Shown: one piece after another, positions 39,544 to 50,254 of the stretch | Numbering within the stretch: the stretch's first letter is position 1 | Layout: every line of letters begins with the position of its first letter | From: Usnea hakonensis | Taxonomy: Eukaryota > Ascomycota > Lecanoromycetes > Lecanorales > Parmeliaceae | Assembly (NCBI GenBank): GCA_013423325.1 | Contig: BLJB01000026.1 | Location: 124,001 to 188,000 of the forward strand | DNA length: 64,000 nt | Reading direction: 5' to 3' | The notes under the pieces: generated by a model | What the model was told of the DNA's origin: nothing | Seen by the model: the letters and a program-made list of their open reading frames with translations, nothing else | Databases searched by the model: none | Translations under genes and position numbers: made by a program

Positions 39544-42465
39544 TCACAATCTCTCAGAGCACACAATGCCCTCCAGTACTCTCAGTGCTCGGACACCCTG
39601 CTCCTCAAATTTCCCCACTAGGCGCTCACATTCATTACGCAATTTCTCCTCCCCTGTCTGTGCGTTAGATTGGATCCATTGTTCGACTGTCAAATTCCTC
39701 TCCGGGCTTGCGAGGAGGCTTTTCCCACCCTTTCCTACAATTCCAAAATCAAAAGGACTATTCTCCTTGTCTGCAGCTGGTGTGCTCTCAAAGATGCGTT
39801 CTATCTCAATCGCAGTCCATGGGAACGTGCTCTGTAGCTTCGAGATGTTATTTCTTGGAGGAGAATTGACAGGTGTAGCGGCCGCTAGAGGGACGCGACT
39901 GGTTTGAAATTTCGGAGGAGACTGCATAGAGAATGGAGGGCAAAGTTTGGATGTACGGGATGAGGGTGGTTGATTTTCAGCATCAGACGATTGTGGTGAG
40001 GGAGCTGGTCTTGGGGTTGAAACCGCTGACGGTGGTTGTGGCAAAGAGCGAACTATTTCGGCCTCCGGCAGTATCTTTGGCTGGTCCATTGACGGAGCTG
40101 CAGATTCTTCTCGCGCAGAAGTCTTGGCTTCCACTGGTGTCTCAATGGTTTTGCCTAGTACAGCGACAACTCCTGATGCTATCTCTTGCGTCTCGGTCTC
40201 TTCAGCGTCCTCTGATACGCCTTTCACATTACCAGCACGATCATCGACTGGGTTTTCTTGAGTGTCTTGATCCTTAGGTAGCGCAGTATCAACGATATGG
40301 TGCACGGTGTCTTCGATGTTCTGATTCTTTGACGTTCCCTTCTTGCCTCCTTTCACCTTCTTCGGAAGGGGCTTTTTGCCACCGCGTTTGGTACGAGCTT
40401 GCTTCAAGACGCTAGCATCAGTCTCGTGCCCCAAACCATCTCGAACGGTGTGCTTGTCTAAGCCAGAGGTCTGAATATCGGAGCTTAGATCCATAGCTTC
40501 CAAAGACTTAGAGACAGTTGATGCTCCGGAGGAGCGTAAAGACAACTGCTTAGACGCCAGCCTGCTCCTTGGCATTGGAGCTTCTGTCATGGGGATTTCC
40601 ACGGCCTTTGTGTCCTCAGCAGCAGCAGCAGATATAGCCTCCTCTGGCTTCTCCGCCTTCTTCTCTTGTGCTTTAATTTGCTCTGAATCTTTTTGCGTGC
40701 TTGTTCTCTTTGATTGTCTTGGACTTAGTGATGGTGCTGGGCTGTCATGCACTGATGTGACGTGCTCATTCCTTTCAGGGGTAGGCATACGAGCTTCGTG
40801 GGCGCGATCCGGCAGAGATGGATATTTATCTTCTACCGTCGGCTCACCAACGGTGACTGTACTTGCTCTAGTCGTTCTTCGTGTTGGCGCAACAGACGCA
40901 GTCGCCTTCCTCGATCCAGGTTTTGTCCTTGTCAGTCGTCGACTCTTGGTCTTTGTCACGGCAGGTGGCTCGATCTCGCTCTCCTCGTCTGTCAAGGGGC
41001 GGTCAAGGTCTGCTTCCAATGCTGCATCAATTTCGTCGTCGGCAGGGATAGGGGCTCGAAGAGAAGCCTTAGTCGCATTCGATGTAGTCGAGGCTTTGCG
41101 CACTCTAGAGGAGCTTCTCTTCTTTCCGCCCTTTCCTTTCCTCTGATTCTGGGATGGTACTGTTGGGAGCACTGCCTTAGCGTCTATCATCTCTGCGTCA
41201 ACCTCAAGCTCTTGCGCTGGAGGTGGACTTGGTTCATTTCGTGTCTGCGTGATACTTCCTCTTGTTCTCGTCGCACGACGCTTTCTCGGTTGGCCTTGAG
41301 AAACGTCTTCCTGGCTGTGAGCATCCGCATGGTCTGGCGCATCATTGCTTATCTCGTCGCTTTTCCTTTTCTTGCTCCCTTTACTCTGTGAAGAAGCGCT
41401 TTCCACTTTTACCTCGAAATCATCATCCTCAGGCTCCAAATAGCTACTGGCGACCTGTACATCGTCATCTGGCTTTCTGTTGGCTTGCCGCTTTGACTTG
41501 GGCAGTTGCTTTTTAGCTTTGGCACCCTTCTTGGCCCCTTTTACTGACTTTGCAGCCTTCGCTGGCTCGGCGACAGACACAACGCTATCATCACGGTTGA
41601 TATCGGTTTCCGCAATTGAAGGACCGTCGGAAACAGTAGTAAAATTCGACTGTGTAGACATGCGGGAGGATTTCGAAGCTCGTCCCTTTTTAGAGCGCCC
41701 AACATTTGATTGTGCTGCCGTAGAGAGAGTAAAGAATACGCAGTCAGGGGACCGGCGTTGATGCTCATCGCTGTTTGACATGAGTCTAAACCAACATCAC
41801 GCGTGGATGCATTGGCTTACCGTGGATTATCCTTGGGCTCCCAGCCATCCAGACTCAGACTACAATACGCGCATCTGACAAAATCCTCGCTCTCTGTTGT
41901 GGGGCAGTAGTACCATCCAGCCTCAATCATCTACATGATCAATGAGCGACAAAAATTCATGGTGATAGCCGATAGCGTTCGGGGCATACCCTTTGAGTCT
42001 TACATGTCCAACCTCTTTTAGTTTCGTGAGGCCACCTTGAGGCAAATGTCATTTTCCTTGCATTCAGCATTCTCTCCGACATTGGGTCTTCCTGGCTTTG
42101 GCTGCCATGTTCAATTTCTAGCTCAGTAGCGATTGTGATTGCCCATCCGCAATCTTGTGAATGTTTTAGATGCTCCTCAATGGCGTCATCTTCTTCTTCC
42201 CAGCCAGCTAGATTGCTTTTACACAGATAGCACGTCGTATTGTCCGGAGACGAGAATGTTGGCTGGTATGAGAAGCCCGCACGCGCAAGCTAAATTGTTA
42301 GCATGAAGCTACCAATGATCTTTGGACCTTGGAACATACCTGTGGAGGGGACGGATTCTTGTGCGGCCATTTCACCGTCTTTCCATTACTAGTATTTGAG
42401 GCTCTCTTTTTGGAGAGTAGATGTACTGCGTTGAACGAGGCCAGGCGCGCAGCAAAGCTCTCCAT
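39544..42465 (-). CDS. BIR1: Bir1/survivin, chromosomal passenger complex subunit
   Basis: Four exons: 42340-42465, 41990-42289, 41821-41930, 39544-41770 (introns of 50, 59 and 50 nt), giving 920 residues. Start MESFAARLASFNAVHLLSKK. Two BIR zinc motifs with identical C-x2-C-x16-H-x6-C spacing are restored: C62, C65, H82, C89 and C162, C165, H182, C189. The second finishes across an exon junction, so it is broken in the raw frames. The rest is a long, Lys/Ser/Glu-rich disordered tail with basic segments and a conserved C-terminus (PFDFGIVGKGGK, LTVEQWIQSNAQ, GVRALRVLEGI). Fungal Bir1 scaffolds Aurora kinase (Ipl1), INCENP (Sli15) and Borealin-type partners at centromeres (family knowledge). 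The apparent Met at MSNSDEH lies inside an intron and is not a start. Confidence 0.93.
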
Positions 42466-42899
42466 TGTGGTTGAAATATACGTCGCGCCGATTAGTTCTG
42501 TGCTCTTCAATCAACCGAGTCGTTCGCAGCAGCATAAGCAACGAGCAATATCCAAAAAGTAGCTGCAACGATTTGGAGAGGTTGTTTTGTTTTGGTTTTG
42601 CCGTTTGAGGCTCGCGCGATAAAGCTAGCGTGCCCAAAATTACGCCAGTACCTGAAATTGCCCTGGCCCGAAAGTCCGAGCTGACATTTTTACGTCTAGC
42701 GAGGTAGGTCAAATCAATAGGTACAGAATATATGGAGGGTGCGTTTGACAGCCAAACATCCTTCACCAATGCTCCATATGAGTGCATATGGCGTCCCCGA
42801 GCATTTCCAACAAGTTCGAGGTCTTTGGCCATCTGCGATAGCAGAAATTGAGTACCTTTGCATATAAGCATTCCTTCCTAAACATTGTTCTTGTTTACA
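42466..42899. promoter_or_regulatory. Divergent promoter of BIR1 and TAM41
   Basis: 434 bp between two head-to-head start codons. No coding gene. No specific motif was assigned. Confidence 0.5.
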
Positions 42900-44552
42900 A
42901 TGCAAAGAAGTCTAGTACCAGTGAGGTCCTCGCTCTTCCAGCTTCCCCAACACTGCGGACTTCGACAACTCGCTGACAGCATGGCTATCTAGTTATACCA
43001 TGGGATTAAGCGAAAGCAAAACTCCAGCCTTGGACTGGTGGGAGTAGGATGGCAGCATCGAACGCCCCAAGCGACACATCTTACTTACCAACGACTCGCC
43101 TCTACTGGCTCTGGCGGCACGAGCCGTAATACCTCTACATCCAAATCCGAGGGCTCTCCAGCTTCAGGCTACAGTTCCTCGCCATCCTCTTCAGGACCGA
43201 CCCCAAATCCTTCACAGAAATCATCAACAAGACCAAGTGATCTGCCACCAGATTGGGATGAAAACCCCGACTACAATGTACAGGCATTCAAAGATCTTCC
43301 TTCTGCTAATTTCGGCGTCAATCAACACATACTGATCAACGAGGAATTCAAAGAAGCCTTGCGGCAGATCTTGTGGAAGTTTCGAGCCCCGATCCGATAT
43401 GCTTTTGCCTACGGCTCTGGCGTGTTCCCTCAGACCAGCTCGAGCTCGCAGAGTTCCTCTCAACTCCACCCAAATCCGAGCCCGGCCATATCCACGGTAC
43501 AAAAAGGTAATGGCAAGATGATAGATTTTATTTTTGGCGTTTCATATACTCAGCACTGGCATTCTATGAATCTGCAACAACATCGCGATCACTATTCAGC
43601 TGTCGGCTCATTGGGGTCCGGTTTTGTCTCTTGGATACAGGACCAATGGGGAGCCGGTGTCTACTTCAACCCTTATGTGACCGTCAATGGGACGCTGATC
43701 AAGTACGGCGTCGTCAATCTCGATACGCTGTGCCGTGACCTCTCGACATGGGACACTCTTTATCTGGCAGGACGCCTACAGAAGCCTGTCAAGATCCTCC
43801 GTGACGATCCGCGAGTTCGTCTGGCGAATCAGGTCAACCTAATCTCCGCCGTTCGTACTGCGCTTCTTCTGCTTCCACCAACATTTACAGAACAAGACCT
43901 TTACAAAACAATTACTGGAATCTCATTCCTCGGGGACCCTCGAATGTCTTTAGGAGCCGAAAATCTGAACAAGGTCTCAAATATTGTTGATCACCAGCTG
44001 CCCAATTTCCGTCGCTTATATGCTCCTCTGATCGAAAACCTTCCCAATGTCTCTTTCCTCGACCCGCGCTCTGGCTCGACCGCCTGGGACGATGATCTCA
44101 ACTCAAATGCTACGCTAGCACAGGACATGGATCCTGTGAAAAGAGGCAATATGGTCCGCCGCCTACCTAAGAATTTCCGAGAGAAGCTTTATTTTCAGTA
44201 TCAGTCGAAATACCAGATCCCGCGGCTTGAATTCAACAAGATGATGGACCAAGCCAACGACGAAGATCCGTCGAGGATCAAGCGGAAGCAAGGCGGTCCT
44301 TTTGAGCAAAAGATAGCCGGTGATGAACAAGTATCGCTGAATAAAGAAGTTAGTGCTGCGATTGCAAAGGTCATCAAGTGGCCAAGTTGGAGCCAGAGTA
44401 CCAAAGGGCCCGTGACTGCAGGTTTCCGGAATGCATGGAGGTACTCGATGGAGAAGTGGGGAAAATACAGGGAAGGGCAAAAGCAGGGAGCTCCGAAAAC
44501 AGGCGTTTCGGATTCCAAAAAGGCTCAAGATCACAAGGAAAAAGGTTCATGA
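42900..44552 (+). CDS. TAM41: Tam41, mitochondrial CDP-diacylglycerol synthase
   Basis: Two exons: 42900-42920 (MQRSLVP) and 42993-44552, with a 72-nt intron (GTGAGG donor, CGCTGAC branch site, ATCTAG acceptor). The large frame has no ATG near its start and an in-frame TAG at the intron end, so the split start solves both problems. About 526 residues. The N-terminus is basic (LYHGIKRKQNSSLG, QRLAST), as expected for a mitochondrial presequence. The core shows the nucleotidyltransferase motif FAYGSGVFPQ, MIDFIFGVS with its catalytic Asp, QHWHSMNLQQHRDHYS, GAGVYFNPYV, IKYGVVNLDTLCRDLSTWDT and LAGRLQKPVKIL. Tam41 makes CDP-DAG for cardiolipin synthesis in the inner membrane (family knowledge). 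A Ser/Pro-rich insert of about 40 residues follows the presequence. Confidence 0.94.
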
Positions 44553-44800
44553 CAGTTTTGTACAGTAGATTTATACCCTTTGCAGTGGCCAAGCACGGTC
44601 ATGGCACAAAAGAACGCTATTTGGAGTCCAAGAAAAATCAGGGCGCATAATGAAGGCTAGAAGCCCACGTGAGAGTGCATCTAGGTCGTCGCCTAGAGCT
44701 GAGATCAACAAGTACTGTCTACTAACGATGGATCACCGGTTCAATGACCGGACAGCAGTAAAGCTCCCCTGGCTTTCCACACCCTAGCGGCTCCCCCCTT
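44553..44800. terminator. Convergent spacer TAM41/LTN1
   Basis: This 248-bp region between two stop codons holds both 3' ends. No gene seen. Confidence 0.35.
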
Positions 44801-47800
44801 CTAGCTATAGTTGAAATTATTCCTACATAGCGGACAGCTACTCGAATTGCTGCTCTTAAACCACCTAAACAGACAGCTACTATGAAACGTATTCTTGCAC
44901 GTCGAGCACTTCTTACTCGGCAACTGCCGGTCCGCACTCACAACACTATAGCAAATCGCACACTCAGTCTGCCCCTTCATCGCAGCCGTCACATTGCGCC
45001 GCCACGCCAGCAAGCCGTCGATGATGGAATTGCCCTCGCCGGCGCCGCCGGAGGAGAAGTTGATGACGCCTTGGGCGTTGATGATCCAAAAGCGCCACTT
45101 CTTCTCCGCGACGCCGACGCGGTGGACCGAGTCGACTTCTGCGCGGGCGAGCGGGTAGGCGGGCGGGAGGCGGATGGCGATGGTCATGGTTTGTTCGTCG
45201 ATGGGAATCGAGGCGGTGATTTCGCGGGCGGAGGGGGAGATTTTGACCGTCATTGGTTGGTCGGTTGTGGATTGGGAGGGGGCCCAGTCGCTGATGACGG
45301 AGAGTTCTTGGGCGATGACGAGGGGGGAGATGTACTTTTGCGTCCAGGACTCGACGGTTATGCTGAGCTGACGGGAGGTGCTATCTCGCCACCAGTCCTT
45401 CGTTATTGAGGGTAGCCTCCGTAGACAGAGATAGTAGAGGTGGATAAGAGCCCCGTGTGTCTCTTGTTCCGGTGTCTGGTCGCCTCCGAGACTGAAGTCT
45501 TGAAAATCGTGTCGTGAGGCATCGACGGGTTTTTGTCTCCCGTTTACAAGGATTTTGAATATGAAGTCCAGCAGGTCCTGCGTATACGAGCCTTCCTTCA
45601 GCGCGGCGACATAGTCCGCTTGTACTTTGTAGCTTGCATTCTCCCAGTGGTCAAAGGTTAGCTGCCAGCTGAGAATGTAGCTGCGTAGCGAAGATGGTAT
45701 AGTTCTTTCGAAGCTGTGCTCGGCCATGGACGTTATTGACGGCGGTGCAAGGATCAAAGACATCAATTCCTCTGGCAGCCGTGCGACGAGATCGTTCGAC
45801 AAGGCTTTGTCAATGGATGTTTGCTCCTGGTTCGCAGGTATCTTCGAATGCAGAAGCTCATATGCAGCGTCTTGAAGGGCGGCAGACTCCGAAGCAACCA
45901 CAGGATAGAGATCCTGTACCTCAACTTTGACATCTTGAGCCAAATCGACCAGCTGCCTTTTCAGCAATTCGTTAAGGATTCGCCGCGGCTGATGTGAGTC
46001 ATCTGGGAAGCCTGTTAAGAGATTATACTGTCAGCAAAGGTGGAAATTCCTCGACACCGAATGTTACAGAATTTGCAAAGGTGGAATCGCAGCTGTTGCA
46101 GATGCACAATGCTTCGAGCCACACAAAAGATGCAAACTGCTTACCTTCGAGCTGCCCCAATAAATCCACCAAGTGTTTTGCGATGTCCGCCTTCTTCTCG
46201 TTCCAAGCATCGAGCAAATCATCATTTGACTCGAGCATATACGATTTTCTTAATATGTTTAAGAGTCTCAGGCTTGCATGAAGCACGTAGAGATCGGCTT
46301 GTGCGTCAGTCTTTTGTATCTCTCCGATGATTGCTAACCAAAAAGAGCCGTATATTTCTTTCACTGCAGGGATGATGAATGACAGAACAACTGTTATTTG
46401 CCCTCTAGCAAGAGGGAAGGATGCGACGCTGGTCTCGAGCTCTCCAACGAGATGCTGCACCAAGAATACTAATCGTTGCTGTGGTATCTCATTGACATAG
46501 TATTGCGCTCTCGAGAGAATGCAACTGACTAGGCACAATTTGCGCATTCCTGTCATTGTAAGTCATTATAAACTAGCAGCCGAATACTTGCACACATACC
46601 TTCTGCTCCATTCTTATGAAAATCGTGTCCAGTCAGATCAGTCAGAAGATAGTTGCAAAGTTTGAAAAGCTCTTCTCCTGACTCTGAGGCAGACGTCAGA
46701 TACGCGGCTGCAGTAAACACATCATTCGACCTTCGGAATCCTCTAATCATATCTCCATTATCGGTATGTGCCGTGGAACCACGCAATTCAGCGATTTCTG
46801 TAGTCAGAGCAGAGTAGGCTCTTGCGCAGTAGTAGGACGAAGCTGTAAGGCCACAAGACTCATCAAGAAGGTGCTTTTGCACTTCGCAAATAGATTCAAA
46901 CACCGATGGATCTTGGCTGTGCAGCCAGCCTCCAAGTAAGCTCTGCGCTTCAGTGACAAAGTCTACTATCTCAAATTCGGTGTCCAAGTCCATGGACTCC
47001 CAAAGGGGCATGGACCCGGGAATGCTGAGGTTGTCACTCGCAAATTGAAGGAAAAGAGCCATGCATTTGCAGATAGTCGTCATCTGCTCTCGTGTAATAC
47101 TATCAAGGACGTCTGTACTTTTGATGATTTGAATCGTGTATTGAGCCAAACGTAGTGCAGCAGAATTTCCATACCCATCTCGAGATATGGTTTGCTTGAT
47201 TGATTCTGTTGGGGTGGGAGAAATTAGGGACAGTGAGCCGCCGAATGCATTCGTTATTGCTAATGATGGATCGGGAACGCGCGAGATGAAAGGCGCCAGT
47301 GCAGCGTTCCATTGCGTGAGGCTGGGCAACAGCTCTAGTACCATTGCTGGCATTTCGGTACGAGACGAACTCTTCAGCATCTTCTGAGCTTGGGCCACGA
47401 GGGCATCTGTCCTATTATACCGTCAGAGTCTTCGTCATATGGTATGAGGAGGAAAAGCCAACACACGATAGAGAAGCAGCTTCAGCAGTGTCAAGACCCC
47501 TAGTAATAGTCTCGATCAAGGAATTCGCTGCTAGTCCGGTGTTACCCTGAGCTGAGAATGCCTTCTCAATCATAGTGCTCGCATTTTTTGCACGCTGGGC
47601 AAACTCATCGTCATATGAATCGGCCATGAGGAGTAACTTGGAGAGCAGGCCTGATCCTTGTGAAGACCGTGCAAATTCTGTCACTTTACTCGGACTCTCT
47701 TTCATGGTCATCTCCAAACCATAGAGACCTGCAGCACGATCCGAATTGATCGACAGACCCTCGGTCATGTTTGCAAGTACCTCGTCTGTAAGTGATCTTG

Positions 47801-49977
47801 GGGCGACCGGATTGCTTATCGCAGCCACTACGAGATTCCACTTCAATGAATCTTCTTCTTTCATAGCCTGACTTAAAATAGCAACAACCATCGCGGAGAG
47901 AGAGTCAGTGGTAGCAAGACGTGGGCTTGAGATGAAGCTCTGCAGAGCGATAGACTTTGATGCAGATTCAGGTGCTTCAGCTAGAATCCGCATACTCTTT
48001 TCATAGCTTCGACTAATATCACAAGATCCATCTAAAAGGTCCATTATTCTGATAAGATATCTGGCAGAAGGTGAAAAGAGTAAAGTTGGAACATCTTCAT
48101 TCAAGAATTGAAGGATCTCGGCCTTACATCCTTCATCGCCGAGCACAACCTCGGGAAGATTCTTGATCAGCATGTTTAAAGCTGCTGCCGCTCCGTATGG
48201 CTTTCCATTCCTCGCTTTGAGGACGGAAACGGCGGAGCTGAGTTCTGATGATATTGTGATTTGAAATATTGCACTCATGGCATCTTGCGGGCTGCTCTTA
48301 AGTAGAGCGGATTGCAAAGAGTACCACCTTTCAGCTTCGGCAGAGATCGCATCTTGCGACTTTATATAATCTTTAGCCTGCTCTGGAAGAGAGGTCTTGA
48401 GATCCTCTATGATCATAGTAGACAACGCGTTCCATTCTGCCTCAAAAGAACCTGCGTCTCGCAGTATAGCCTGAGAGCAAGCTCTGATGGCCACTTCTTG
48501 TCCTTGTGTACCTGCAATTGCCCATCGAGCATTGTCAGATGAAGGTCTGATGTATTGAGCCAGTATAGGCAGGACCGAATCTGTCAAGATGCGGCACCGA
48601 GTCGCTGCATCGGGAACAGAAGATATCACAACGTCAGAAGCAGTCAGATATGCATTCCAAGCGGCGACCATGTTCGCACGCGGTTCGTCTTTGCTATTGA
48701 GGCCATCGTGCAAAGCATTCAGCACGGGCGTGAGTGGATGGTTCCCGCCATCCACATTGTTACTAGACTCTGTGCCTGCAGGTCTTACGAGTATTGATGG
48801 TGGGAGATTCGAAAGCAACACTGCAATCTGAGACCAGAAACCAGGAGGTCCCCCTTGTGAACCTTTTTTTAGGAAATGGCATAAGCGGTTTTCTGCTGAC
48901 TTCTTTCCCGAACCTGGGTAGTATGTCGTCCAGACATCTGGTAATTCTAAAGAAAGTAGCGCGAGGATCTTGGCGTAGTCAAGTGCCGACCCACTCTGAG
49001 CAGTATGAAGACCAGACACGAGCACCCTGGCAGAGATGGTTGAAGGATTTAGGATGTTCTTGTAATTCGCCAAAATCGTGCCTAGTAAGCGATACAATGA
49101 ACGACGAACATACCCATCACTGTCAGATGCAAAATGCCAGAGTTTCTCTTGACTCAAGAACTCGCTAATAAGAGTGGAACTTTTTTCCATGTCAGCTTCG
49201 GAGATGCTTTCTACAAGACTTGTCACCATCATTATAGATGCACCAACTACTCTCGAGTATTTCGCTGAGGAGTCATCACGGCTGGTCGTCCGCTCGTCAC
49301 TTAACGTATTCGGAGTTTCCTTCAAGATGACATCTGTAGCATACTCTAGTATTGGGATTTGATACAGTCGCCAAACGTTCTTCAATTTTTCTTCCGTGCT
49401 AAATACTCGTCTGAATGACTCATTCGCAGCGCGACTGACAGTTTTGTCATTATCATATTGACCGGCTACCCATGAGGCAGCAATTATAGTCATATGTCTC
49501 GCCATTCGTTTGCCGCAGGAAATTGCAAACTGCCCTTGCAGAGTATGAGCAAGCTGACGTACTCGACGTGAGGAATCTATGGATAAGCGGGGGTATAATT
49601 TGGCCTATGGCAAAGTCAGCATGTTGTGATCCCAAGGCGCATTTTCTTCAAAGGTGACCCACCCATGCGACTAGCATTACTTCCTCCACTCCCCCGGTCT
49701 CTGCTCCAAGTGATGAGACGTAAGCTTGTAGATCTTCCAGCGCCTTGGTTTTTGTCGTCCCATCTTTCTTCTGCAGATTTTTGAAGGCAACTACAGTGTT
49801 GGGGTCTGAGAAAGCAGTCAAGTCTGGTGGCTCGTAGACGTATGACAATGGGGAGGATGGGACGGCTCCGAAGGCGGGAGTGGCAGTACTGCCTCCAAAC
49901 ACTGGGCCATCTCCTCCAAAAGCTCCAGACACAGCTCGACTACTGGAAGCGTGAGATTTGAATGCTTTCTTACTCAT
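44801..49977 (-). CDS. LTN1: Ltn1/listerin, ribosome quality-control E3 ligase
   Basis: Five exons: 49663-49977, 47467-49604, 46600-47411, 46145-46549, 44801-46011 (introns of 58, 55, 50 and 133 nt). All phases close to give about 1626 residues, the usual size of fungal listerin. The start is the ATG at MSKKAFKSH; the frame further upstream has only a TTG. N-terminal signature: SPLSYVYEPPDLTAFSDPN and VVAFKNLQKKDGTTKTKALE. The long middle is HEAT-type helical repeat. The C-terminus holds an RWD-like part (ITASIPIDEQTMTIAIRLPP) and the RING: CAICYSVVSADRQLPSKKC.. C.. FHSSCLFRWFK.. CPLC. Ltn1 binds 60S subunits with stalled chains and ubiquitinates the nascent peptide (family knowledge). The 133-nt last intron is longer than the others, but no small hidden exon was seen. 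Confidence 0.95.
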
Positions 49978-50254
49978 AATTTCGGTATTCAAAGATGAGT
50001 ACCTAAGTCAACTATCTTGTTGCACGGAGTACGGAGTATGTTGTAGGCGATCGAGGGATGGCAATGACATGACCACACCAGCCACAGCGGTTAGCAATCT
50101 TATCTTAACATAAGGCTGAGGCTGAAGGCTGTCCGAGGGTCTAAAGAGGCGGTAAGGCTGAGTCATACAGTGGCAACATTCTTGATGTTTGATACTCTTT
50201 ATAATTACTTCACATATATTTGCAGTGGCCCCTTGTGGCCTGCGAAAGGTCAAG
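49978..50254. promoter_or_regulatory. Divergent promoter LTN1/RAD3
   Basis: 277 bp between two start codons on opposite strands. It contains a GGCTGAGGCTGAAGGCTG run (about 50113-50130) and no coding gene. Confidence 0.45.

Noticed and set aside
40589..41391. Plus-strand frames of 185 and 209 codons
   Set aside because: Antisense of the Lys/Ser-rich disordered BIR1 tail, giving Phe/Ser/Leu-rich nonsense.
41768..41781. Start codon giving MSNSDEHQ for BIR1
   Set aside because: It lies across the intron acceptor; the family BIR motif requires the upstream exon, which ends in CCACG and joins to CGATGAG.
43038..43060. GTG-started frame as the TAM41 start
   Set aside because: Nuclear genes start at ATG; a clean two-exon model with a presequence exists.
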